Position numbers and translations under genes: made by a program. From a candidate division WOR-3 bacterium (GTDB taxonomy: Bacteria; Hydrothermota; Hydrothermia; Hydrothermales; JAJRUZ01), in assembly GCA_039804025.1 (NCBI GenBank), contig JBDRZP010000008.1, positions 16,933 to 80,932 of the forward strand: a DNA stretch of 64,000 nucleotides. The letters run 5' to 3'. The notes under the pieces are model-generated. The model made no database searches, was not told where the DNA came from, and saw only the letters and a list, made by a program, of their open reading frames with translations. Positions 53,340-61,532 of this stretch are shown here, piece after piece. Every line of letters starts with the position of its first letter. The first letter of the stretch is position 1.

Positions 53340-54658
53340 ATTTTTACCCTTATTTTTATTATATCATATATCTTCTGATACTGGGAATCAGCAAAATCAT
53401 TATCATTTATAAGGTCAAAATCTGTTACATATCCTTCACCATATTCAATATAAAATTCCTTTCCTGATATTGTATAACCAATCTGTAAAAAAGCACTTTC
53501 CCAGGTAGCAAAATCTGTATTAGCAATAGCACCCCTGAAATAAAAATAAAAATTAAGGGGAAGATTAATTTTCCCTTCAAGACCTATAAGATTTCTTTCA
53601 CCAATTGAATAAGGATTATCTTTTATTCCTATATCTTTCATTTTGTATTGAATTCTTAAAAGGTAATTTTTTTCTTCCTTTTTAATTTCAAAAAATATGT
53701 GTTTCCATTTTGCTCTTTTTTCATTTACAATTTCATAGAAACTTTTAAAGGAGTATCCATTTATAAATTCAACAAAAATTTCTGTTTGAGAAAAAGTAAA
53801 TCTAAAAGGTTTTTCGTAATATGTTCCAAATAGGTATCTTGTTTTATAGGAATCAAATCTTTCAGTTAATGTTATAGATTTATAAGGAAAGAAAAAATTT
53901 ATTTCTCCTTTAAATCCTTTTCTATCCCATTCTTTTCCCCAGTATGAAAATCTGTTTGAAAAGTTTGTTCTGAAACTGTCATCAATCTGATAGTAAGATA
54001 ATACAAATCTAAAAGGTCCTAAATAAATATTTGAAATTTCTGAAGAAAAGGCTTTTCCCTTTAAAATATCAGAATATTCAAATGTTAAAAATCCCTGTAA
54101 TAAAGGAAATCTTATAAATCCTTCATAAATCTTTTCTCTTTTATTTTCATAATAATTCTTTTTATTCCCGTATAAAAGTTGAGTGTCAAAAAATTTTTTG
54201 AATCTTAAAGAAAAAATGTTATAATCAGCATTTTCACTTCTTTTTGATTTTGAAAAAAGGTAATTGATTTCTGAAAAAGGAAAGGGTTTTAAATTTAAAC
54301 GCATTCCTTCTGATTTTGCTCCAAAATCATCGTCTCTTATTCTTTCAGGTGAAATAACAAATAAAAGGGGGCTTTCAAAGAAGTGTCTATCTTCCCTTGC
54401 AAAAAATATTAAATTGAAAGGATTAAAAAGTTCTATATGTCCCTGTAAATAAAGGAGCTTACTTCCTTGGTAAGTATTTTCAAGCATATAAGAGGTATAG
54501 GTATTTAAAAATTCCCTTGAGTAAAAATATTTAAGTTCAAAATGATTTCTGTAAAAAAACATCTCCCAGTTTACAGGTTTTGATTCTCTTGAAATAAAAC
54601 ATTCATTTTCAAAATAAAAATTTAAAGAATAAAATGAAATAAAAAATAAAAAAATCAT
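53330..54658 (-). CDS. Outer-membrane beta-barrel-like protein
   Basis: This 442-residue protein has an N-terminal signal (MIFLFFISFYSLNFYF) and then alternating short strands rich in Phe and Tyr, closing with KIRVKIWF, an aromatic C-terminal residue usual for barrel proteins. No enzyme motifs are seen. It is in the same operon as glucan-binding proteins, so a porin or usher for oligosaccharides is the best guess. The stop overlaps the GH57-like start. Confidence 0.6.
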   Translation of the reverse strand: MIFLFFISFYSLNFYFENECFISRESKPVNWEMFFYRNHFELKYFYSREFLNTYTSYMLENTYQGSKLLYLQGHIELFNPFNLIFFAREDRHFFESPLLFVISPERIRDDDFGAKSEGMRLNLKPFPFSEINYLFSKSKRSENADYNIFSLRFKKFFDTQLLYGNKKNYYENKREKIYEGFIRFPLLQGFLTFEYSDILKGKAFSSEISNIYLGPFRFVLSYYQIDDSFRTNFSNRFSYWGKEWDRKGFKGEINFFFPYKSITLTERFDSYKTRYLFGTYYEKPFRFTFSQTEIFVEFINGYSFKSFYEIVNEKRAKWKHIFFEIKKEEKNYLLRIQYKMKDIGIKDNPYSIGERNLIGLEGKINLPLNFYFYFRGAIANTDFATWESAFLQIGYTISGKEFYIEYGEGYVTDFDLINDNDFADSQYQKIYDIIKIRVKIWF

Positions 54659-55365
54659 TTTTTAAATTCTAAGGATGCTCCTAAGGAAATTCCAAGATAA
54701 GAGTTATCCTCAAATGAAAAGATAAAATTTTTGTCATCAGAAATAAGTCCAAAACCTAAATTTATAAAGTTTTCGGAAAAGGAAAGAAAAACAGCAATTG
54801 GTCTTAATAAAAGGGAAAGTCCAATTTTTTTAAATTCTTTTTCTCCTGAAATAAAAATATAAAATCTTTCAACTGGTGAATAATTAAGTGAGAGATAATA
54901 ATTTTTTGAATTAAAGGAATTTAAAAGATGCTTGAAAGTGAAAGAAAAAATTAGATTTCTGAAGATAAATGAATTGGATAAATCCAAATCAATTTTTTCT
55001 TTTCTTTTTAGAATTGAGTTAAGTAAAAGAAAGTTTCCTGAAAGTGAAAAACCTAAATTTTTAATTTTTTTAGAAAAACCTGTTAAAATTTCAGTTTCTG
55101 AATAATCTTTTAAACTCTTTTGAAATATGCTTAAAAATAAAAATTTTTTAAAGCTAAAAGAAGTATTAATTTCATTCCATTCACTTATTTCATAGGGTTT
55201 TCTATAATCGAAATAAAATAAAAAATTATTATTAAAAAAGGGCAAAAGGGATGGGAAAAGGGAAGAGGAGGAAAAAAAGTTTAAATCAGAAGAACCTGTT
55301 AATCTTGAAAAGGAAGAAGGTTTAAAATTGAATAGATTAATAAAAATTAAAAAAAAGATTTTCAT
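54655..55365 (-). CDS. Small envelope protein, possibly a beta-barrel
   Basis: This 236-residue protein has a signal-like N-terminus (MKIFFLIFINLFNFKPSSFS) and strand-like, Phe/Ser/Leu-rich sequence (PYEISEWNEINTSFSFKKF; YLSLNYSPVERFYIFISGEK). No family was recognised. It overlaps both neighbours by four bases in the glucan operon. Confidence 0.58.
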   Translation of the reverse strand: MKIFFLIFINLFNFKPSSFSRLTGSSDLNFFSSSSLFPSLLPFFNNNFLFYFDYRKPYEISEWNEINTSFSFKKFLFLSIFQKSLKDYSETEILTGFSKKIKNLGFSLSGNFLLLNSILKRKEKIDLDLSNSFIFRNLIFSFTFKHLLNSFNSKNYYLSLNYSPVERFYIFISGEKEFKKIGLSLLLRPIAVFLSFSENFINLGFGLISDDKNFIFSFEDNSYLGISLGASLEFKK

Positions 55366-56336
55366 TCTACTACCTTTATTACCTCTTTTTTTCTTAATTT
55401 TCCCTTCACTTCAAGTAAGAGAATATAGATACCGGGCTTATTAATATTAAAGTCTATTTCCCTTTTTTCGTTTTTAAGAAGAGTTCCTTCAAATATTTTC
55501 TTAAAAAGTTTTCCATCTTCTGTTATCAAGGATATGTTTATGTTTGAATTTTCGGAAAGTGAAAAAGTCAATTTAACACTTTCATTTATAAAAATAACGT
55601 TTTTATCAATTTTAAATTCTTTTAATTCAAGTTTTTCAAAAGGAGATTCTACGATTTCAGAGTTCTGAATAGGGAAAATATTTGAATCAGGTTTTGCATC
55701 AAGATTTTTATCCAGGTTTATTAATAAAAATCTTCTTATATATTCAGGAGGTAGTCCATCAACATCAAGGTTATCAGGTGATATATCACCAGAACCTGAA
55801 TGGTCTCCTCCTGCTATGCATAAGAAAATTTTCAAATTTGAACCTGAATTAAAACCATTTTCAAAAATTAAGGGAAAAGGGATTTTTGCCTCAATATAGC
55901 TTTTTTCACCAGATTTCCCTCTGTTATAAATTTCAGTATAACTTGAAAGGTCTGAGGTTGAGCCAGAGGTGCTTATTTTACGGAATCCACCTTTTGACAA
56001 ATCAGCATCCCAGAGGGCAAGTATGTAATTTGCTTCAATTCCATATAATTTTAAATTTCTTGGATACCAGTTTAAAATATCAAGGTCAGAAACTCCTTTT
56101 TCGCCTGTATCAAAAACTATCAAAAGAGCATTATTTTTTACAATATATTCTACACCAATATATATATTATTTTTATCCCATGTTAGAAAAAAATTGGTAA
56201 GTTCATTTTGAATTCCCCAGAAGCTGTCTCCATATCTATCAGAAAGGACTTTTTCATCCTCAGAAAAATCTTTTAAATCTCCATCAACTGTTATTGTTTT
56301 GTATGTAATGTTTATTAAAAATAATAAAAAAATCAT
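55362..56336 (-). CDS. Secreted CBM9/DOMON-like protein
   Basis: This 324-residue protein has a signal peptide followed by TITVDGDLKDFSEDEKVL and NFFLTWDKNNIYIGVEYIV, the start of the CBM9/DOMON-like domain also found at the end of glucodextranases and amylopullulanases. The C-terminal ~90 residues (FKIDKNVIFINESVKLTFSL ... GIYILLLEVKGK) form an Ig-like or sorting-type domain. It starts like the protein at 33561. A role in holding or presenting glucan on the surface is likely. Confidence 0.7.
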   Translation of the reverse strand: MIFLLFLINITYKTITVDGDLKDFSEDEKVLSDRYGDSFWGIQNELTNFFLTWDKNNIYIGVEYIVKNNALLIVFDTGEKGVSDLDILNWYPRNLKLYGIEANYILALWDADLSKGGFRKISTSGSTSDLSSYTEIYNRGKSGEKSYIEAKIPFPLIFENGFNSGSNLKIFLCIAGGDHSGSGDISPDNLDVDGLPPEYIRRFLLINLDKNLDAKPDSNIFPIQNSEIVESPFEKLELKEFKIDKNVIFINESVKLTFSLSENSNINISLITEDGKLFKKIFEGTLLKNEKREIDFNINKPGIYILLLEVKGKLRKKEVIKVVE

Positions 56337-57538
56337 TTAATTACTTTTAAGATTCTCTCCTGTAAATTTTTTATTGTTTCTTCAATATCCCTTTCTCCTT
56401 TTAAAAAAATAGAAACTTCCTGAATATATATTCTTTCTACTTCAGGGTATTCAGCAATTTGGGGTCTTGGTTTTGTTTTTTCAATTGCTTCTATAAGTAT
56501 TTTCATAAATTTATTTTTTTCAAAATCAATGTAATCAATAGCTTTTTTATTTACTGGAATCTGTCCTAAAGCATTTGCCCATTTTGCCTGCACTTCAGGT
56601 GATATTATGTATTTTAAAAATCTCATTGCTTTTTCACTATTTTTTGTATTTTTAAATATAACCATCTGTGTTCCTCCCAGTGAAGTAAATGAACCTGCTT
56701 CACCTTCTGGAATAAGAGAAATTCCAAAGGGGAATTTAATTTTTTGTAAGTCTTTTATTTTCCATGGACCTGAAAAAATCATAGCATATTTTTCATTTAT
56801 AAATCCCATATCAGGATTTATACCACCTTCAAGAAATGCCCCACCTTCTATTTTGTATTTAAGATATAAATCTCTTTTAAAGCAAAGAGCTTTTTTAAAT
56901 TTTTCATCTAAAAATTGTGGATTTCCCTTTTCATCAAAAACTTCTGAGCCAAAGGTATAAAAGAAGGGTAAATCCCACCATAAAGTATTTCTCATTCCAA
57001 AACCAAAAATCCCTTTTTTTTCGTCAGTTAATTTTTTTGCATAAATTAAAAACTCTTCCCAGTTAGAAGGTGGTTTTAATGTATCAAGTCCTTTTTCTTT
57101 GAATAATTTTTTATTATAGAAAAGTAATATGCATGTTACCTGGTCAGGGATTCCATAAAGTTTATCCTCATAATAAGAAGATTTTAAGGGTGCTTCATAA
57201 ACATCCTTTAAAATATTTTTAAAATAAGAAGTATCAAGGGGAAGTAGAATTCCTTTTTTGGCAAGTAAATAGACCTGTGCTATATCAAGTCTTGCAATAT
57301 CTGGATTCTGTCCACTTATGACAGATGTTAATATTTTTTCAAACATTCCTTCAAAAGGAACTCTCTGGACTAAAATTTTAATATTTTCTTTTTCTTCAAA
57401 TTCTTTAACTATTTCATTGAATACTTTAAATTCTTCATCGTTATAAGATACCCATATTGATAGTTCTTTTTTTTCAACTTTTTTACAGAGGAGAAAGATA
57501 ATTATAGTTAAAAAAATTAAGATTAAATTTTTTTTCAT
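56333..57538 (-). CDS. Sugar ABC transporter binding lipoprotein
   Basis: This 401-residue binding protein is of the MalE/UgpB kind. A lipoprotein signal ends at Cys18 (IIIFLLCKK), and ISVWVSYN-like LSIWVSYNDEEFKVFNEIVK starts the mature part, followed by SGQNPDIARLDIAQVYLLAKKGILLPLD and the C-terminal LGQIPVNKKAIDYIDF. It leads the glucan operon. No malF/malG-type permeases follow, which is unusual; the MalK-like ATPase is 23 kb away. The start is leaderless (see 57539-57577). Confidence 0.88.
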   Translation of the reverse strand: MKKNLILIFLTIIIFLLCKKVEKKELSIWVSYNDEEFKVFNEIVKEFEEKENIKILVQRVPFEGMFEKILTSVISGQNPDIARLDIAQVYLLAKKGILLPLDTSYFKNILKDVYEAPLKSSYYEDKLYGIPDQVTCILLFYNKKLFKEKGLDTLKPPSNWEEFLIYAKKLTDEKKGIFGFGMRNTLWWDLPFFYTFGSEVFDEKGNPQFLDEKFKKALCFKRDLYLKYKIEGGAFLEGGINPDMGFINEKYAMIFSGPWKIKDLQKIKFPFGISLIPEGEAGSFTSLGGTQMVIFKNTKNSEKAMRFLKYIISPEVQAKWANALGQIPVNKKAIDYIDFEKNKFMKILIEAIEKTKPRPQIAEYPEVERIYIQEVSIFLKGERDIEETIKNLQERILKVIK

Positions 57539-57577
57539 CTTTTTATTATAAGATAATTTATTTTTTATAATAAAAGC
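57539..57577. promoter_or_regulatory. 39-bp divergent gap with two leaderless promoters
   Basis: Only 39 bp separate the two ATGs. The minus -10 TATAAT (57545-57550) is followed by AAAAAG and then ATG 57538. The plus -10 TATAAT (57566-57571) is followed by AAAAGC and then ATG 57578. Each -35 position (TTATTA on both strands) overlaps the other promoter's -10, so the two genes probably cannot be transcribed at the same moment from one DNA molecule. Confidence 0.65.
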
Positions 57578-58882
57578 ATGATTTCTGAAATTATAAAAAA
57601 AATTAAAAAAAGGGATTTAAAAATTGGTATAATAGGACTCGGTTATGTGGGTCTTCCTCTTGCTGAACTTTTTTTAAAAAAAGGTTTTAAAGTTTTAGGG
57701 TTTGATATATCTGAAGTAAAAATTAAAAATTTTAAAAAGGGTATATTCGGAATTGAGGATATAAATGAAGAATTCTTAAAGGAAAAAATTAATAGCGGTG
57801 AGTTTAATGTTAGTTCTGATGAAAAAATAATAAAGGAAATGGATGCAATTTTTATATGTGTTCCAACTCCTGTTACAAAGGAAAGGGTCCCTGACCTTTC
57901 TTTTGTTTTAAATGCAGCAAATTCTGTTAAGAGAAATATAAAAAAGGGAGATATTATAGTTCTTAAATCAACTACTTTTCCTGAGACAACGGAGAAAATC
58001 CTGTTACCGATTTTTGAGGAGGAAAATTTTAAGGTGGGAAGGGATTTTTATTTAGGTTATGTTCCTGAAAGGGTAAATCCTGGTGATAAAGAATTTACAA
58101 TTGATAAAATTCCTGTTGTAACAAGCGGTGTTACAAAGAATTGTCTAAAGATTATAAATGAGATTTATAAAGAAATAGTTCCTATGGTATTCCCTGTTTC
58201 TTCACCAAAAGTTGCTGAAATGGCAAAAATTTATGAAAATATGTTCCGGAATGTTAATATAGCCCTTTCAAATCAAATGGCTATTTTATGTGACAGAATG
58301 GGAATTGATGTATGGGAGGTGATAGAAGCAGCAAAGACAAAGCCTTTTGGTTTTATGCCCTTTTATCCTGGTCCTGGTGTTGGGGGTCATTGTATTCCTG
58401 TTGACCCTTATTATTTATCCTTTAAAGCAAAAGAATATGATATGGAGATTGATTTTATAACTCTTGCTGCAAAGGTTAATGATGATATGCCCTATTATGT
58501 AGTTGATAGAATTTTGAAAATTTTAAACAGGGAAAAAATACTTCCTTCAGAATCAAAGGTGCTTATCTTTGGTGTTGCTTTTAAAAAGGATATATCTGAT
58601 GTAAGAAATTCGCCCGCTATAAAAATTATTTCTATTTTAAAGGATATGGTAAAGAAAATTGATTATATTGACCCTTATGTTCCTGAAATAAGAGAATTTA
58701 ATAAAAAAAGTTTAAATTATAAAAAGAATATTTTAAAGAAATATGATTTAGTAATTATTTTAACTAACCATTCTATTTTACCTTATGAGGAGATACTTGA
58801 AAATTCAAAATTGATATTTGATACAAGAGGGGTCTATAAAATAAAGAATAAGAAAATTTATAAACTTGGCGGGGGTAATTAG
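57578..58882 (+). CDS. UDP-sugar 6-dehydrogenase (UDP-GlcNAc/ManNAc type)
   Basis: This 434-residue nucleotide-sugar dehydrogenase makes UDP-uronic acids for surface polysaccharide. The NAD motif is GIIGLGYVGLPLAELFLKKG at ~18. VFICVPTPV-like IFICVPTPVTKE follows, then PERVNPGDKEF, and the catalytic Cys in GPGVGGHCIPVDPYYLS. FGVAFKKDISDVRNSPA is the C-terminal NAD-site block. The PERVNPG and GHCIPVDP forms favour the WbpA/WecC group over UDP-glucose dehydrogenase. It has a leaderless start. Confidence 0.9.
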   Translation: MISEIIKKIKKRDLKIGIIGLGYVGLPLAELFLKKGFKVLGFDISEVKIKNFKKGIFGIEDINEEFLKEKINSGEFNVSSDEKIIKEMDAIFICVPTPVTKERVPDLSFVLNAANSVKRNIKKGDIIVLKSTTFPETTEKILLPIFEEENFKVGRDFYLGYVPERVNPGDKEFTIDKIPVVTSGVTKNCLKIINEIYKEIVPMVFPVSSPKVAEMAKIYENMFRNVNIALSNQMAILCDRMGIDVWEVIEAAKTKPFGFMPFYPGPGVGGHCIPVDPYYLSFKAKEYDMEIDFITLAAKVNDDMPYYVVDRILKILNREKILPSESKVLIFGVAFKKDISDVRNSPAIKIISILKDMVKKIDYIDPYVPEIREFNKKSLNYKKNILKKYDLVIILTNHSILPYEEILENSKLIFDTRGVYKIKNKKIYKLGGGN

Positions 58883-58910
58883 GCTAATTAAAAAATGTGA
58901 CTTAAATCAC

Positions 58911-58939
58911 TTGACAGATTCTACAAATAGATATATAAT
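58911..58939 (+). promoter_or_regulatory. Consensus promoter of the first SBBP gene
   Basis: TTGACA (58911-58916), 17 bp, TATAAT (58934-58939): a full match to the sigma-70 consensus. Transcription would start near 58946, so translation cannot begin at 58866; the first good ATG is 58980. The leader has no clear Shine-Dalgarno. Confidence 0.85.
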
Positions 58940-58979
58940 AAAAGCAAGGTCCAAATCCTTTAAAACTCTTAAAATAAAA

Positions 58980-61460
58980 ATGTATAAATTAATTTTCTTC
59001 ATATCTATAACATGGGCATATGCCCTTGAAGGAATAAATTCAAACCAGTTATCTTCTCAAAATGTTAAATCTTGGATAAATGATTATATTGGATTTGAAA
59101 AGAATTTCGGACAGGTAGGAGATTTTGAAGGAAAACCTGTAAAGGAAGTTCTTATAAGGGCAAAACTTCCAAACTTTGGAATTTTCATAACAAGAAAAGG
59201 TGTATCTTATGTTATATACTCATATATAGGAAATAAAAATTTTGATAAGAGGGATAAATTATTTCATCCAGAGGAAAACAAAGGTGAAGTTTCCTATTCA
59301 AGGATAGATGTTGACCTTATAGGTGCAGATATAAAAGAGGAGAATATAGAGTTTGAAGATCCATTGCCAGGATATACAAATTATTATCTTTCCTCTTGTC
59401 CTGATGGAGTTCTTGGAGTTATAACTTATAGAAAGGTAAGGGTAAAGGAAATTTATCCAGGGATTGATTGGGTATGGAGGTATGAGGATGGTAAAATACA
59501 TCATCAGTTTGAGTTAAAGCCCTTTGCTGATATATCAAGGATAAGGATGGATGTAAAGTATGCAGATGTTGAGATTAAAGATGGTAAGAAACTTATACTT
59601 AAAACTCCTATCTCTCAAATAGAGGATGGAGAGATTCTTGCATATCAGGGCTCAAAAGAAATTAATGTTCTTTACAGGCTTAAAGAAGGTTATATTACAT
59701 TTACTGCAAATTATTCAAGAGAAAATACTTTAATAATAGATCCACCACTTGCACTTTTATGGGCTACTTATTATGGAGGAAGTGATTGGGATGAGGGCTT
59801 TTCAATTGCAACGGATGTAGGTGGTAATGTTGTTTTAACAGGAGTAACTTATTCAACTGATTTTCCAACATATAATCCAGGTGGTCTTGCATATTATCAA
59901 GGAACAATTGCAGGATATGAAGATGTATTCATATTAAAATTCAACAATTCCGGAGTAAGAATCTGGGCTACTTATTATGGTGGAAGTGATTATGATTGGG
60001 GCTGGTCAATTACAACAGATCCAAATGCTAATATTTTTGTAACTGGACGCACAAAGTCATCGGATTTTCCAACATATAATCCAGGTGGAAATACTTATTA
60101 TCAGGGAACAATTGCAGGAGGTTATGATATATTCATTTTAAAATTCAGCATTTCCGGGGTAAGAAAATGGGCAACTTATTATGGAGGAAGTTCGTATGAA
60201 AGTGGATATTCAATCACAACAGATGCAGATGCCAATGTTTTTTTAACCGGAGAGACTTCTTCTCATGATTTCCCTACATATGATCCAGGCGGAAATGCTT
60301 ATTATCAGGGAACATATGGTGGAGAATGGGCTGATGCCTTCATTTTAAAATTTGATAATTTTGGTGTAAGAAAATGGGCTACTTATTATGGTGGAGATTC
60401 TGTAGATGTAGGCCAATCAATTACAACGGATGCAAGCGGTAATGTTTTTTTAACAGGAGGAACTCGTTCAACCAATTTTCCTCTACAGGACCCAGGTGGA
60501 GGTGCTTACTATCAGGGAACAAAGGCAGGATATAGTGATGTATTCATTTTAAAATTTGATAATTCAGGAGTAAGGAAATGGGCTACTTATTATGGGGGAA
60601 ATTATAGAGAAGGTGGCAATTCAATTACAACAGATGCAAGTGGTAATGTTTTCTTAACAGGATGGACTGAGTCAACTAATTTTCCTACACAGGACCCAGG
60701 TGGAGGTGCTTATTATCAAACAAACGCAGGAGGAGATGATCCATTCATTTTAAAATTTGATAATTCAGGAGTAAGGCTATGGGCTACTTATTATGGAGGA
60801 AATGATGATGATGAAGGCTGGTCAATTACAACAGATGCAAGTGGTAATGTTTTCTTAACAGGAATAACTTGTTCAAGTGATTTTCCTACATATAATCCGG
60901 GTGGTTATGCTTATTATCAGGGATATGTAGGACCTTGTGAGGCATTCATTTTAGAATTTAACAATTCAGGTGTAAGAAAATGGGCTACTTATTATGGAGG
61001 AAGTGATGGGGAGTGGGGGAACTCAATTGCAACAGATATAAGTGGTAATATTTTTGTAACAGGAGAAACTTCTTCAAATGATTTTCCAACATTTTATCCG
61101 GGTGGAAATACTTATTATCAGGGAGTATATGCAGGATATACTGATGCATTTATTTTAAAATTTGAAAGCAGTATTTCAGTTAAGGAAAATTTAAATTCTT
61201 TTAAGGAAAAAAATAATCTTTATGTATTAAGGAACTCAAAATCTCTTGTTTTAGTTTTTGATATAAAAGAACCCTCTGAAATTGAATTAGATTTTTATAA
61301 GCTTGATGGTTCATTAATTGAAAAGAGGAATTATGGGTATTTTGAGAAAGGTATGCAGAGGCTTGAAATAAACTTATCTGGAATTAATAAGAACACCTAT
61401 TTTATAAAGGTTAAGATGGGAAAATATACAGAAACTGTAAAGGTTTTAAATGTTGAATAA
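58980..61460 (+). CDS. Secreted SBBP beta-propeller protein, copy 1
   Basis: This 826-residue secreted protein has a signal peptide (MYKLIFFISITWAYALEG). The N-terminal ~250 residues have the pattern found before SBBP repeats (DUF7948-like; FEKNFGQVGDFEGKPVKEVL, PGYTNYYLSSCPDGVLGV). Seven ~68-residue SBBP units (WATYYGGS.D..G, ATD..GNVFLTG, DFPT.NPGG.AYYQG, FILKF.NSGVR) follow, and then a sorting-type C-terminus (LDFYKLDGSLIEKRNYGYFE). It probably forms a beta-propeller on the outer surface. Start 58980 is set by the promoter. It is near-identical at both ends to the next gene. Confidence 0.85.
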   Translation: MYKLIFFISITWAYALEGINSNQLSSQNVKSWINDYIGFEKNFGQVGDFEGKPVKEVLIRAKLPNFGIFITRKGVSYVIYSYIGNKNFDKRDKLFHPEENKGEVSYSRIDVDLIGADIKEENIEFEDPLPGYTNYYLSSCPDGVLGVITYRKVRVKEIYPGIDWVWRYEDGKIHHQFELKPFADISRIRMDVKYADVEIKDGKKLILKTPISQIEDGEILAYQGSKEINVLYRLKEGYITFTANYSRENTLIIDPPLALLWATYYGGSDWDEGFSIATDVGGNVVLTGVTYSTDFPTYNPGGLAYYQGTIAGYEDVFILKFNNSGVRIWATYYGGSDYDWGWSITTDPNANIFVTGRTKSSDFPTYNPGGNTYYQGTIAGGYDIFILKFSISGVRKWATYYGGSSYESGYSITTDADANVFLTGETSSHDFPTYDPGGNAYYQGTYGGEWADAFILKFDNFGVRKWATYYGGDSVDVGQSITTDASGNVFLTGGTRSTNFPLQDPGGGAYYQGTKAGYSDVFILKFDNSGVRKWATYYGGNYREGGNSITTDASGNVFLTGWTESTNFPTQDPGGGAYYQTNAGGDDPFILKFDNSGVRLWATYYGGNDDDEGWSITTDASGNVFLTGITCSSDFPTYNPGGYAYYQGYVGPCEAFILEFNNSGVRKWATYYGGSDGEWGNSIATDISGNIFVTGETSSNDFPTFYPGGNTYYQGVYAGYTDAFILKFESSISVKENLNSFKEKNNLYVLRNSKSLVLVFDIKEPSEIELDFYKLDGSLIEKRNYGYFEKGMQRLEINLSGINKNTYFIKVKMGKYTETVKVLNVE
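59073..59777 (+). repeat. ~705-bp near-identical block shared with the next gene (61623-62327)
   Basis: The N-terminal domain codons align without any gap at a constant offset of 2550 bp. By eye I count roughly 30 mismatches, with long identical runs. A second shared block covers the C-terminal domain (61213-61432 and 63781-64000). The repeat arrays between them are much less alike. Confidence 0.8.
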
Positions 61461-61532
61461 ATTGGGAAAAGGGGATTAACTATTTTTACTAAAAATTTAC
61501 AATACCTTGATAAAAATTGAAGGAGGTAAAAA

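Noticed and set aside
50262..57538. SusC/SusD-type uptake locus
   Set aside because: None of the barrel-like proteins is near the ~1000-residue SusC size with a plug domain, and no SusD-like helical lipoprotein is present.
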